The position numbers were made by a program, and so were the translations under genes. Of a stretch of 64,000 nucleotides of DNA, positions 45,687 through 57,599 are shown one piece after another (position 1 is the first letter of the stretch; each line of letters begins with the position of its first letter). This DNA is from Seriola aureovittata (Eukaryota; Chordata; Actinopteri; Carangiformes; Carangidae): positions 558,001 through 622,000 of the forward strand of contig NC_079368.1 in the NCBI RefSeq assembly GCF_021018895.1, given 5' to 3'. The notes beneath the pieces are model-generated. The model saw only the letters and a program-made list of their open reading frames with translations, had not been told where the DNA came from and did no database searches.

Positions 45687-47330
45687 AAAGCAACGGGAAG
45701 CCTATTGAGACTTAAACAAGCATTTTATGATCAAAGAGAAAAACCTGGAAAGATATCAGCTTGGTGCATTAAACATTTACAAAATGAAAGATCTGTTATT
45801 GAATACACGGGGACCAAGGGGGGTAACATAGTTGATCCTATAGAAATAAATGAGGATTTTAGACTGTTTTATGAAAATCTATACGACTCTGATAAAAATG
45901 TAGAACTTCAGTTTCAAAAAATCTTTTTAGATAATCTCAAAATACCTTGCATACCTGAGGAGTCTAGATTCAGTTGGAAGCTGAGTTTTTATTAGCAGAG
46001 ATATCTGCAATTGACAGTATGCAATCTGGGAGTCTTTGAGAGAAGCCTTGATTTACACTGTTACCAAAACCAGGGAAACCCTGCAATAGATGTGAAAATC
46101 TCAGACCAATAAGCCTTCTTAATTCGGATGTAAAGGTACTATGTAAAGTTCTCGCCAAAAGACGAGAGGGCTTACTCCCAGGGATAATTGGAAAAGATCA
46201 AAATGGTTTTATTAAGGGTTGTCAAGGGTTACACAATGTCAGGAAAGTACTGAACATACTATACAGCTAGAAAGAAACACCACTGCTCTTCTATCATTAG
46301 ATGCTGAGAAAGCGTTTGATAGGGTCAAGTGGCCATACATTTTTGATGTCCTTGAACGCTTTGGATTTGGGGAAAACTGTTATATTGTTATATACTGACC
46401 CTGGTGTAGATATACAAAACACACAATATCCTCTGTCCTCTGTCTTCTGTTTACCATAGCAATAGAACCCCTGGCCATAGCTGTACAATCCCATACAGAG
46501 ATCTCTGGTATAACTATAGGTCACACAGACCATCGTATCGCTTCGTTATTGTTTTTATTGAAAAATCTGGAAAAGTCCATTCTGGCCTTGTTAGAATTGA
46601 TATATTAATTTGGTAAATTTTCAGGCTACAAAATTAATAATTCCACATCTGCTATAATGTTACTAAACTCCAAAGAGAGACGTAATCCAACTACACAAGC
46701 CTCCCAGTTCAGAGTTGCAAATAATTTTACATATTTGGGAGTAAACATAGTACCAAATATAAAAGAGGTTGTGAACTCTAATTATGATCCTATTATGGAA
46801 TCAATTACTAGTTTAATTGTCAGATGGACACCTTTAACTATCTCCTTAATTGGAAGAATTAATATTCTGAAAATGAACATACTCCCCAATCTGCTTTATC
46901 TATTCCAGAATGTCCCACTGCCTCCAAATTTATTCTCAAAGTTAAAAAATGATTTATAAATTCTCTGTGGAAGAACAAATGACCCAGACTACACTTATCC
47001 CTCCTGTACTTACCTTATGACAGAGGGGGGCTCCAATGTCCTAATCGTCTTTGGTATTACTGCGCAGCCCAGTTGAAAACCATTATGTTTTATTTTACAA
47101 AGGACAACCCTCCTGACTTGAAAGAGATGGAATCTCACTATTACCTCTTCCCATATATATGTACTCCTCTAGTCCTATGATACTTAAAAAAACTAACTAA
47201 TTCCTCTATTGGGAGTAGGACGCAAGCCTTGCACACCTCGCTTTATGATGACTGTATGGAGGGATGGACTAGGACACTGGTGATTACAAGTCATAGGAAA
47301 AACATTTGTTAGTTACTTAGTGATTTAATT
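45687..47330 (+). pseudogene. L1 ORF2 reverse transcriptase, broken
   Basis: Fragments in several frames keep the L1 order: the linker RLKQAFYDQREKPGK (45705 on), [18 protein letters not shown] (46088 on), QNGFIKG (46199 on), [20 protein letters not shown] (46296 on), PLAIAVQSHTEISGI, FTYLGVNIVPN (46724 on) and INILKMNILPNLLYLF (46860 on). The expected FADD catalytic box between IASL and LLFLL (near 46541) is missing, apparently by a small deletion, so the enzyme is dead apart from its many stops. Confidence 0.88.
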
Positions 47331-47521
47331 TTGCTGTGTATATGTGTATGTATACATGTATGTGTATTTTTTTGTTTTTGGCTGTTTGTTTGTTTGTTCT
47401 TTCCTTTTTCTTAATTTATTTGTACTTTTCCTGAGCTTATCCACTATCATACTTATGTACTGACGGTTTGGAAAAAAGTAATATAGAGTGTGTTTAAAAA
47501 AAAAAAGAAAAACTTGAAATA

Positions 47522-50453
47522 AACACCAGGCATCTTGTGAAGGCCGTTCTGTTTGGCAGATGATTATCAACGGTCCACCAAAGACGCTTTTCAACACCGT
47601 TCCTGGACCAAATGACAAGTCATAAAGAAACAATAAAAGTTACTCAAATCAATTAAAACAAATACATGATGAAGAAAAGTGTCAGATTGTTCAAACATGA
47701 CTGTGATACAGGTCATTGGAAAAAGCTAGATAACTGCCACTCGCTGTGGCCATGTTGTGTGTGTGTTCTCTCAGTGTAACTCCGACACTGGTCAGAATCA
47801 GGACTGCTGCTTGTTATTCAAACACACCACCTTGTTTCAGTTTGGGAAATGAACTGCGTCACATGTGTCTCAGCAGTGGGAACAGCTCTGACATCAAACC
47901 TCAGAGAGCTGATGGAGGCAGGGGAGTTGTTGAGGAATATGTTTTACTGCAAGATGGAAAGACACCACAGCATGCAGCCATGACTCACATCAACTTAGAA
48001 AGGTCTTTTACTTTGACTGTGGTGGAGCTGGTGATGCTGAACCAGTCACCAGTCATCTGTGTTTTTGATTCATACATCCACAGTTTAATGTATAACATCG
48101 AAGATGAAGGACCTGCCACTTGCGGGGCACTGATGTCATCATTGTGTTGAATCAAAACAAGATTATTATTCAGCCTCACAAACAGTTTATTTGTGGCAAC
48201 GTGTGCATTAAAGTGTGGAGTATGCACTTGAAGCATTCAGTGTAGTGTGTACTGAGACGACCCCCCCCCCCCCCCCATCAGTGTGGTTGTGGCCTATGTG
48301 GTTACGTCAGTCAGGACTCGTGTCAAGGCTGCAACTGGCTATGCAGCTCTTCCACTCCTCTTCTCCTGGCTCGCGTTCCTGAAGCGTGGCTTCGCCAGGT
48401 GTGGTCCTCCTCCCTTTGCACACTCCCACCTCCTCCGCTCCTCCTCCCTCCCCTCTCCCTCTCATCTCGCTCCCCTTAACCCTGACACTCTGCGACCTAA
48501 ACTCTGATAATGGAACAACAGCCCTGCCATTCCTCACCCCTTGCCAACTGACACACTTCCAGAGGGGGGATAACCTTGTTCCTCACATTTCTCTGATGCC
48601 TCTGCTCTGTGCTCCTGAAAGTCCCTCTTCCTTTTAGTGTCTCCTCCACACTGTTTTAATGAGCAGTTCATCTCATAACCACAAAATATATGTGCACGTT
48701 ATCGCAGGTTGAGTTAACACAGCAGTGATCCAGCCCATACTACACACATCTGCTCAACTGGGCTTTGAATCTTGATAAGAACAAGTCAGCAGAGGAGGAA
48801 ATTCTCTAAATTTAAAGCTCCATCCAGTCTAAAAGGTAGATGTCCATGTGCTGCTTAATTATAAAGCAGGTCTAGGTTCTATATTAGGGTTAGTGAAAGT
48901 ATGAAAGCCTCAGTCCACAGAGAAATGCACACAGCCTGTATTCAGAAACTGAGCCTTAAAACCAGCCGTCAGGACTTCTGGAACTTTGTGATGTCACAAC
49001 AAGGCAGTCACCAAGTCCTGCCCACCTAGACCCACCATCCGAACCTTACACGATTTGGTTAGCATAGTTAGCATCTTTTATTTGTTTATGTTGTTTGTTA
49101 GCTTGTAACTGTCAGTGGCTGACACAGTCTTGGTGATTGTGCTAATGCTAACTCTCTGTCTCTGTACTGACAAGGTTTCAGGTTTTTTTTAGTCCCACCC
49201 CCTGTCCCCACAAGTTGACAGGATTGGTTCCTTAGGCTTGTGATGTATGAAACCCTGACTGTCTGAATCTGTTTTTATGAGACTGTCATTGTTTTGTTTT
49301 TTTGGTCCTGTTAAACACAGCAAAAATTTTAAACTAAATGAATCTTTAAACCTTCAAACACATACCTCAGTGTATGGTCTATCACATTTTCAAAATAAAA
49401 GACAATTAATTTACTGCTTCAAAGTAGGAGTCCTAGAAATGTAGTGGAGTTAAAAGTACAATATTTGTCTTTAAGTATAGTGGAGTAAATACGTTTCTAA
49501 AAAGAATACAACTCAAGTACAGAACAGATACTGGTAAAAAAATACTAAGTACAGAACTCAAGTAAATGAACTCTTGAGCTGTGTCACCTCAGGTGAGATT
49601 AGAGCACATTATGGGTTCACATCACCTACAGGGTTTTATACATTGATTTCCTCCCATCATCTTCTTCAAAATCAAGATTTATATTAATTAAAAAAAGTAA
49701 AATATCTGATTAAAATCATATTAAAATAATCATGATATAAATCCAATGCCTGCGCCCTGATGCACTGGGTTCCTTTGCATAGATAAGTAAATATGCATTG
49801 GAATAGACAAGAAAAGAGACTCACTTGATTTTAATTGAGTTCGCACTTTTGCCACTATGTTTTGTAAGTAAATGCTTTCAGAATTTTCTTTCTTTCCTCA
49901 GTGTTTTGCTGGTTCTTCAGTCTGATGTCCATGGTTTTCTAAAGGCCTCTCTGCTGCAACCTTGAAAATGAATGTGATTCTGGCATAAATCTACACTTGT
50001 CCAGATAATAAAATCTCTCTGCACCATGCTCATAATGCAATAAATTCACGTTCAACATAAATAGTGATAAGACTGGTAATTATCTGTTGAGGAAGAGAGA
50101 TTAAAGAAATCAAAGGGAGTCAGTTTTTATTTCCCATTTTCAGTTGTTATGAAATGTATGCAAAAACTTTGAAGATCCTCAGAGGGGAGTGAGGGTCAAG
50201 GCTTTTTTGAATGGGGTGTAGATGGAGTCTCTGGCACTGTTTGTGGCAATTTTTGCACTTCAAGATGTCAGCAAACTTGCCTTTTTTTGACAGTAAACAT
50301 TCATATAGATGGTGCTGAAAGAAATGTGTGTAAAAGTGTATTGACCTCACTTGCCCAGCTGTCAAACTTTCTCAATGACTCCCTGTTTGATCTTGTAGAT
50401 TTAATCTTAAATGACAGGTTTAGGGTTCCTTCATCACTATGAACACACACTTC
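47522..50453. other. Intergenic, no gene recognised
   Basis: Contains a C14-18 run near 48261-48276, a C/T-rich tract (48400-48480) and the dispersed repeat around 48960-49290. The 134-codon open frame 47746-48150 has no recognisable domain, no splice context and no homologue I know; I do not call it a gene. Confidence 0.5.
49151..49290 (-). repeat. Dispersed repeat, inverted partner of 2679-2809
   Basis: Reverse complement of the 2679-2809 copy with about 10% differences. The flanking segment 48960-49060 (GTGATGTCACAACAAGGCAG, CCAGCCGTCAGGACTTCTGG) appears to belong to the same family. Unassigned. Confidence 0.7.
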
Positions 50454-50887
50454 TGTCATGGTGCGGTAAGGCTGGACCCAAATGCAGCCAACACAGGGGA
50501 ATGAAGTGCAAAAATGTTTTAATAACAAAAAGGTGCCAACTTACAAACAAGGAACGAACTGAACAGAAACACAGGGGACTACAACAGCAGGTAAAACCGA
50601 TGACAATTACAGGAGATAATAGGCAACATGACAAACCAGACATGACCAGACGAACGGACACAGACAGAGGCAGCACAGAGACTATATAGACACAAGGGAG
50701 GCAAGGGTGATTGAACACAGGTGAAACACATTGGGGCGGGGCAGACAATCACCACACAGAGTAACAGGACCAAGACAGGAAGTAAAAACAGAGACACACA
50801 AGGAAACCAAATACATAAAAAACAGGAAGTGACAAAAGTCCAAACATAAATTCAAAGAGAAAGTGTCTGCCACGGCAAACCATGACA
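50454..50887 (-). mobile_element. Solo-LTR-like element, 434 bp
   Basis: Starts TGTCATGGTG and ends ACCATGACA, with flanks ACTTC/ACTTT (5-bp duplication with one change). On the minus strand it shows the LTR order: TGTCATGG, ACTTCCTG motifs, a CTATATAGTC TATA box, then ATTAAA and a terminal CA. Motifs shared with the LTR at 43646-44124 (TGTCATGG start, CACTTCCTGTTTT, CACCTGTGT) suggest the same superfamily. A solo LTR arises by recombination between the two LTRs of a full element. No ORF worth calling. Confidence 0.72.
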
Positions 50888-51136
50888 ACTTTAGTGCTTG
50901 TGATTATTTTGAAAAATTGAACATACACACATTTTTCAATTCAATTGTTGGATTAATACTTGTATTGACATAATACACCTATAAAATGTTATATTTATTC
51001 CTGTGTAATATTTAGTATTCACTGAATTTTCTATTTATTTATTTTTGTATATTATAAGTGCTCAACCATTAATCATTATGGTTGTACTTTTCAATGTGTT
51101 TCACTGTCAATAAAATCCCACTTTACAATATCTGCT

Positions 51137-51212
51137 GTTTCATCTCCAACATCATAATCTTCATTATTATTTTTATTATTATTATTATTATTATTATTAC
51201 TACTACTACTAC
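51137..51212. repeat. (ATT)n/(ACT)n microsatellite
   Basis: ATT units grading into ACT units, about 60 bp. Confidence 0.85.
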
Positions 51213-51219
51213 AGCACTT

Positions 51220-51372
51220 CTATAAAAGGTTCCTCACAGAGCTTCAAAAGGTTCCTCAAGTAACCTTAAGAGCAAGTTCTTCTAAGAACCTTTTCTTGAA
51301 GGTTCCTCAAAGCACCTTAAGAGGTTTCTCCACAGTTTTAAATTGAACCTCCAAAAGTTCCTCAAGGATCTT
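51220..51372. repeat. Repeated AAGGTTCCTCA motif block
   Basis: Four near-copies of AGGTTCCTCA on the + strand (near 51226, 51248, 51300 and, as AAAGTTCCTCA, 51354) mixed with inverted AGAACCTT and CCTTAAGAG pieces. A known style of non-autonomous fish transposon interior; family unassigned. Confidence 0.55.
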
Positions 51373-51396
51373 TTTTTTTTTTTACTTTTTGTTTTA

Positions 51397-51454
51397 ACCC
51401 GACGCCCATGAGAGTTTGTTCAGAATGAAAACTGAACTATCATGGGCGTCGGGT
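51397..51454. repeat. 58-bp hairpin with perfect 15-bp stem
   Basis: ACCCGACGCCCATGA (51397-51411) pairs exactly with TCATGGGCGTCGGGT (51440-51454). A second inner stem TTCAG/CTGAA encloses an 8-base loop AATGAAAA, with an asymmetric internal loop of 7 and 3 bases. Confidence 0.9.
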
Positions 51455-51554
51455 CAGGATGCATGGACAGGAAAAGGCCATGAAACATCAATCATTCCTC
51501 TGACAAAGGTTTATTGTCAAAGCTCAAAATAATTGTGTTTTAAACATGAAAGGG

Positions 51555-52021
51555 AAGAAAACTCATTTATTTATTTATCTATTTATTTAATTAGATCCCC
51601 ATCTGTCACTGTTGTAAAAGTGGCTCCTTTTCATGGGTCTCCTTAAATTCATAAACAATTCTTCAATGACGACAGATACATCAATACACATCCATATCAT
51701 TCATACTCACAATGAGACTCACAACACACAACAACTCAAAACCTCTCTAACACATACAATAGCTCTATTTAATAATTTCATTTCTTAATAACTGGGAAAA
51801 GAAAACTGAGTCACAACAAAAGAAAAAATAAATAGGTGGGATGAAATAGTCTCCATTTCCATTTAAGAAAACTAACAAACATAAAATTATTATAAACAAG
51901 AAAGTCAATGTTCTATACCATTCCTTGTGTAAACAAATACAATCTTAACTTTTTTAAAAACATATTCGTCATTTTTCTGATGTCAAGAAATTTGGTAATG
52001 AATTGTGTCTGTGTTAAACTA
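51555..52021 (-). repeat. Possible LINE 3' end with (TAAA)n tail
   Basis: On the minus strand the sequence runs through GGAGACCCATGAAAAGGAGC and GGGGATCTAATTAAATAAAT into TAAA/TAGA tetranucleotides, the style of a LINE 3' end. No protein motif is left, so this is a weak call. Confidence 0.3.
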
Positions 52022-52785
52022 CACTGCTCAAAAAAATTGAGTTAAGGTGCTAATGGCAGACCTGCCAATTCTGGTGTTCTCTGGTGAATGCCAATCGAGT
52101 GGCACGGTGCTGGGCTGTGAGCACAGGTCCCACTAGTGGATGTCTATGCCACCCTCATGGAATCTGTTTCTGACAGTTTGGTCAGAAACATGCACACCAG
52201 TAGCCTGCTGGAGGTCATGTTGTAGGGCTCTGGCAGTGATCCTCCCGTTCCTTCTCGCACAAACGAGTAGGTACCGGTCCTGCTGCTGGGTTGATGTCCT
52301 GCTACGGCCCTGTCCAGCTCTCCTCGTAAAACGGCCGGTCTCCTGGTATCTCCTCCATGCTCTTGAGACTGTGCTGGGAGACACAACAAACCTTCTTGTG
52401 ACTGCACGTATGGATGTGCCATCCTGGAGGAGCTGGACTACCTGTGCAACCTGATTGGGCTGCAGGTACTGCCTCATGCTACCAGTAGTGACAAGGACAC
52501 TAGCAAAACACAAGACTAGAGAAGAATGAGTCAGGAAGGATCAGGAGAGAGGAATTGTCTTTGGCCACCACATGCAAAAAACCATTCCCTTTTTGGGGTC
52601 TTTTGGGGTTGTCTTGCTTTTGCCTCTCCATTGCACCTGTTTTCACCTTCATTTGCACCAAAGCAGATGAAACTGATTCACAATCACTTGTGCTTCCTAA
52701 ATGTACAGATTGATATCCCTGAAGTTTAACTGACTTAGTGTTATACTCTGATGATTTTGTGTTCCTTTAATTTTTCTGAGCAGTG
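52022..52785 (-). mobile_element. Internally deleted Tc1/mariner transposon, 764 bp
   Basis: Both ends are present: CACTGCTCAAAAAAATT at the left and AATTTTTCTGAGCAGTG at the right, about 17-bp inverted repeats with one mismatch, flanked by the TA target dinucleotide (52020-52021 and 52786-52787). The minus strand encodes only the N-terminal DNA-binding part of the transposase (52133-52513). The catalytic DDE half is absent, so it would need a transposase from elsewhere to move. A truncated sister lies at 41334-41766. Confidence 0.92.
52133..52513 (-). pseudogene. Tc1-type transposase N-terminal fragment
   Basis: 126 codons, minus strand. [20 protein letters not shown] starts the first helix-turn-helix; [20 protein letters not shown] is its recognition part; [12 protein letters not shown] is the AT-hook-like GRPR-type linker; [20 protein letters not shown] and [10 protein letters not shown] form the second helix-turn-helix. 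The frame then ends in TAG near the left inverted repeat. Typical family members are about 340 residues with a DDE/D domain; none of that remains. The start could be the first Met or the internal one before RQYLQ. Confidence 0.9.
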
Positions 52786-52787
52786 TA

Positions 52788-55700
52788 GTTCTTCATGGAG
52801 GCAACACAACATGACGCTGTGATACCTGCAGTAAAATAATGAAGTCTATCTGTGAGGAATGATCAGTTACTATAAAGTATTTGTGGTGTTTTAAATATGA
52901 TGATATTCCTGATAAAGCGACTAGAGAGTAGTTCAACCTGCTTTTAACACTTAAGACAAATGATGATTAATTGATTAATTGATAAGAGTTTTATTCTGTG
53001 CTCCCTGTAATCTATTCAAATGACTCTCTGTTGTGTTGGAGCAGATCACTCAACAATGATCTAACTGTGATCATACTAATGTTTGCACTAATTGTTTAAA
53101 TAACTAGGCATGAATTCAGATGGTCAGATGGACATTCTCACCACCATCTGATAAACAGTGATCCCTAATAACTTTGCCTCTGTTACTTGTTCAGTTGCTG
53201 TATCTACTTTAGCTCATAGTAAACATGTCTTTTCATGTCTTCACATTTTCCACACCACGAAACAGTATTTGATGAATACGGGACGCAGTTTGTCCCGTAT
53301 TTTCGTACATGTTATCTCCTAAAAGTGCTGTGAATAATTATAATGTCAAGTAATCATTTTGCAACGCAGAAAACAGTGGGCCACAGGAATCTTTTAGTTC
53401 CTGAAGAGAAGTACCTGGAACTTTTTGGTCAAAACGCAGCTTTATATAAAGATAAATAAAGTTCTCAGAGACTAACATGGACAAAGTAAAAGAACTGAAG
53501 AGGAACATGAACTTGTCAGCAGAGCTGTCGCTACAGATGATCAAGAATGAATGAGTTGTAGTGAAGTCTTTAAATAACCTTGTAGTACCCAGGTGAACCC
53601 AGTCAAGTAAATGAAGGGTGGTAAGTGTGAAAACAAGAGCCAATCCTAAAGTCCCCCTTAAACCCTAAACCCTGAACCCTCACACACGTAATTGACATTG
53701 CCTGGTGAGTGTTTGAGAGCGAGAGGCTGCAAGGGCTCAAAATGGTATAAAGACAAATGTGACAACACGTTACCTGCCAAAACATTGCATTCAATTGTGG
53801 GTTTGGCACATTTGAATATACATTTTTATTCCCTCCCTTCGAATTCCCCTGGAATTCATCATCATGTCATCATACGACAAATAACTCCAAAGTTCTGTCT
53901 CTGAATCACAGTGAGCTCTGTGTTTATAGGGTCATACACTGTCTTTTTTCTTGTAATGCTAACAGTAAGGTTCGTTCCTGTCTACTTTTAGGGCTGTTGT
54001 TTGCAAACAAAAGACATTTAATGAGCCGGAGCCTGAGCCTCACAAAACAAGAAGTGTTTGAACAAAAATGAAGATTCACTCCTACTGCCTCGCCTCTGCA
54101 CTATTTACAAACTGTAGCATTAGCATTAAAGCTAGCAGCAAGCTCACACAAACAAAGACTGTCTAAGCCCAATGTACAATAGTACGTTAGCAATAAACAG
54201 AGGCTGCTGAGCTCAGCGGAATTACACACAAGTTTCACAAGGTTTTACAACAATGTCAAAATGGAGGATGAAGAGGAGCGAGGTCCTGCTGTCAGCATCG
54301 GCCCTAAGCTGCTTCATCTTCATCTTCTTTTGGTTTGATTGGTGGATGGCGACCACCTTGCAGGTGCATTACTGCCACCTACTGGACTGAATGTGGAACA
54401 TTTGATTAGCAGGGAAAAAAATACAAAAAAACTAAATCCTCTCTATCAACCCTGTTTCTTTGAGAGATAATAGATGACTGTACGTTCCCGCTCACACATC
54501 TCTAAGCAGATTCGCAACATAATACTGGCTACACCTTCTACTATAGAATCCAATCCAACTGGATTGAACAGTAGAAAATGAACTGGTGTCAAGCTGATCT
54601 AAATAACATATTTATTAGAATTCCTAGACCAACAGTGTCATCTGTTTTAGGAATTTATTTATCCATTAAATGTATTTTATAATGTTACATATTTTTTTAT
54701 ATTACTGGTTATGTTGTTGCTGGTGGTTTAACAATTGTATTGCATCCTTGTGATCTTATGTGCTGGATGTCTTGGACACTCCTGTACTAAGAGTTTTCGG
54801 TTTTTATGGACATAAAAGATTGAATAAATAATAATGAAAATGAATGAAGACCAGCGTTCCAGTTGCTGACAGGCTGGTAATTATCATTAGGTGCAATGAA
54901 AACCTGTTGCATCAGAATGACTGGTAACTATAGTGACTGATAAAATTCAAAACTACTGGATAAATATCTTAAATGGTGTCAGTTAATCATATATTGGTGC
55001 TGAAGCAGATGTTTAGTGCTGATGTTTAGTGATGATGTTTAGTGCTGATGTAAGTTTAGTGAATAAAGAGCTCTACAGTGACACTGACTTACAGAATTAA
55101 GTGTCTGCAATAAACAAGAATTTACTCTTTTACACTGAGTTACATGAATTCCCTCTTCGTAATCAGCATGTTTATCAGCGCTGAGCACAGACTGACTGTT
55201 TCACATGTGAATTCATGCAAACCAAGTGGTTCATTCAAGAGCAGCTGCCCACTGTGATGGATTACTACAGGAGATATATTTAAGAGCGAGCAAGGTTGCA
55301 ATTGAGTTTGGCCTTAACTAACAGTGTTTTCCTATTGTTAGCTGAACACAAAAGCCAAGATCTGAAAGGAGCACTGTCAAGAATAGGAGCTGTTCAAAAT
55401 CAGGAACCTTGTCAAGGGCAAGAAGTGGTGGTGATTTATTATGCACATACACACACCCCAACCCCCCAACCACTACATCAGTGCTGCACAGCCCCTTCAC
55501 ACAGTGTGTGCTGCAAGGATTATGTTTTTGTGTTGTTATTAATTTGTTACTCACTGTCCTGATAATGACGTTCTCATAGAATATTGAGAGATAATGTAAG
55601 TTTCAAATGTTGTTTGCTACCAGTTTTAAAAAGGATGGTTATTTTTATCTTGTAAATGCTTCACAGATAAATACACATTCAGATTACAGTGAAAAGTTAC

Positions 55701-55800
55701 TGTATAAATGATTTTAAACCAAAAAAAGTAAATGTCTCATATAACAAGTACTGATTGATTGCACCTGCCTATCTAATTATTAAAATGCTAGCTTATAGCC
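52788..55800. other. Intergenic, no gene recognised
   Basis: Unique AT-rich DNA. A 9-bp inverted pair AATACGGGA/TCCCGTATT lies near 53275-53301. A 13-bp tandem repeat (GATGTTTAGTGCT type) is at 55007-55050. AT-rich sequence ending GAATAAATAATAATG near 54835 may be an old LINE 3' end. The telomere-like CCCTAAACCC at 53660-53680 is too short to matter. Confidence 0.45.
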
Positions 55801-55929
55801 TTTAGCCTGACATACCAGCTTGGCCTCTTATGCACAGCTAATGCTACCTCACTAGGTACAATGGTTTGAGTTAGCTGGGTGTCTCTGCTAGAGAGCTGTG
55901 TCCGACAGAACAGCTCATCGCCCCTGATG

Positions 55930-56930
55930 TAAGTGGGTCCTGCATATAGTGTTACTCAGCCTGTTAGTGTTAGCACTAGCTTAGCATCGTTGGCAGTTGG
56001 TGCACTCCTGTTCACCGGTGTTTTGATGGCAAGAGCAAGCAACTGGTTTTTGACCGTTGCATGCCCCAATGGTAATCCTCCTGTTAGTCTGCGTGCTTCT
56101 CGAACAACACACACTTGTAACAGGGGACTCCATCACACGGAACGTTAGCTTAGCATCACCAGCTATTGTTAACAGTCTACTTGGTTCTACCAGAGCGTCT
56201 GACATAGAGGTTCTGACATTCATGTGTTAGCAAGGACGGTAGAGTTGCCACCTTTGATGTGGGAAAAACCAGGACACTTGGATGTTTTTTTTTATTTTTT
56301 GTTTTGCTTTTTTTTTGCCTTCATTCAATAAGACAATAGAGATTGACAGAACATGCAGAGACAGAGAGCAGGGAAACGACATGCAACAAAGAGTCCGGCC
56401 AGCCAGGAGTCAGACTGGAAACTCGCTGCTCAGGACATCTATCCTGACTTCATATGCGCCCTAACCACTTAGCTATAAAGTTATAGGGCTGTGGATATGG
56501 ATGGGCAGCAGTAGCTAGGTAACAAGGTTAATTGGTCACTGTTGTACCTGTTTTCATACGTTTTCGGACACAAGATTGAACATAACCAGGAAGTAAACAG
56601 AAAAGCTGTAGAAGGAAACAAACACGGTATTATTTGAAATTACGAAATTCTAAATTAGTGCATTTTCACAATTGTTGTCCCGAGATTATTTCTGAAATTG
56701 CGCTTAGGGTGCTTGTGTCACATAGGGAGAGACATACTTCACCACCTGGCTTCACCAACACTGTAATCCATGTCAGCGTCAAAAACGTTAGGATGAAGAT
56801 CACAAAGGAAAGCCTGACCAGGATGTCTGAGTGTGTCTCTCTCTCTGGTCCTTTACTTGTCCAGGGTAATGATGTAGGGTTACTTCACTGAACCGCTTGC
56901 TGAGCAGGAATTTGGTTTTGGTGATAACTG
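55930..56930 (+). pseudogene. LINE ORF relic with SGNH/GDSL esterase-like domain, split
   Basis: Block I motif GDSITRNV at 56123-56146 is followed by SPAIVNSLLGSTRASDIEVL. After a gap filled by a SINE-like repeat, IHVSVKNVRMK (56766 on) and SGPLLVQG (56843 on) follow, and then FGFGDNWSSV (56910 on in another frame). This order matches the SGNH esterase-like domain found in the ORF1 of some fish L2/CR1-like LINEs. Stops and frameshifts are present throughout, so it is a decayed copy. The Asn of the IHV-ND motif has become a Lys-Asn pair. Confidence 0.6.
56226..56580. mobile_element. SINE-like dispersed repeat inserted in the LINE relic
   Basis: Separates the two halves of the SGNH domain. Contains GACAGAACATGCAGAGACAG, GGAAACGACATGCAACAAAG and then AGGAGTCAGACTGGAAACTC with GCGCCCTAACCACTTAGC, which resembles a degraded tRNA-like head read in reverse (GAGTCGAACC / CTAACCACT). 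Common in fish; too divergent to be a tRNA gene. Confidence 0.45.
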
Positions 56931-57599
56931 GTCTTCTGTCCCAACCTACTGAAGGTGGATGGCCATATTACTCTCAAGTTCCCTAAATATGTATATCTCA
57001 AAGAACTACCTGTCATCCCCACAAGCAGTTCACCACAGGTGGTGGTGAGATCTGCCACAAAACACCCGATAAATTCACAACTGTATCTCCACATGCAGGC
57101 TACCAAAACCTTTACCAAAAATATATCATTTCTACAGACTAGAAGGTACAAGTTAGAAGTAGATTAGAAGTTTCAGATCATTATCTGCTGAAGCCTTGTA
57201 AAATAACACTTTAGCACTTACAAGCAGGTTTTCATTAAGGATATCTCCATTCAGCCTTCCCCTAGTCCTGATCAGGGTTCGAATTACACTGTGGCTTTCG
57301 GGGGAACCATATTTTTCGTTTGTATTTATAATTAACGAGTTCATTCAAATACTGCGCTGACTCATTGATGAAAAGTTCAGGTGGCTACGTAAACATAGTG
57401 ATTTGAGTGCAACTCGACAATCTAAGTTTGTGCCTTCATTCACATTGAATGATATACTGCATTCTAAGCCTCAATACATTTCAGATGGTTGCCGGATCCT
57501 CCAGCATGAACATTACAAATCTCTTGTCCTTGCTTATTTTATATTCAGCAGTTAATTATAGAGACGTCATCCATTAACGTTTCCTACATCGCCTGACAT

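Larger units (their letters stand above)
41874..47507 (+). mobile_element. L1-type non-LTR retrotransposon with nested LTR element
   Basis: Bounded by a perfect 14-bp target-site duplication AAAAACTTGAAATA (41860-41873 and 47508-47521) and ending in an A-rich tail (47496-47507). Begins GAGGACTTCCGGTTATGG, a usual fish L1 5' end. Order: 5' UTR, remnant of ORF1 C-terminus, spacer, ORF2 endonuclease, reverse transcriptase, 3' UTR. ORF2 is broken by the LTR element at 43646-45064 and by many frameshifts and stops. ORF1 is mostly deleted. Known of the family: ORF2 nicks DNA and primes reverse transcription there. This copy cannot be active. Confidence 0.93.

Noticed and set aside
47746..48150. 134-codon open frame
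   Set aside because: No recognisable domain or homologue and no splice signals that would place it in a gene.
53660..53682. Telomere-like CCCTAAACCCTGAACCCT, and AACCCTAACCCTAACC at 63190-63205
   Set aside because: Only two to three units; too short for an interstitial telomere and common by chance.
56396..56475. tRNA-like segment
   Set aside because: Only the SINE-style remnant of a tRNA head; lacks a foldable cloverleaf with intact A and B boxes.
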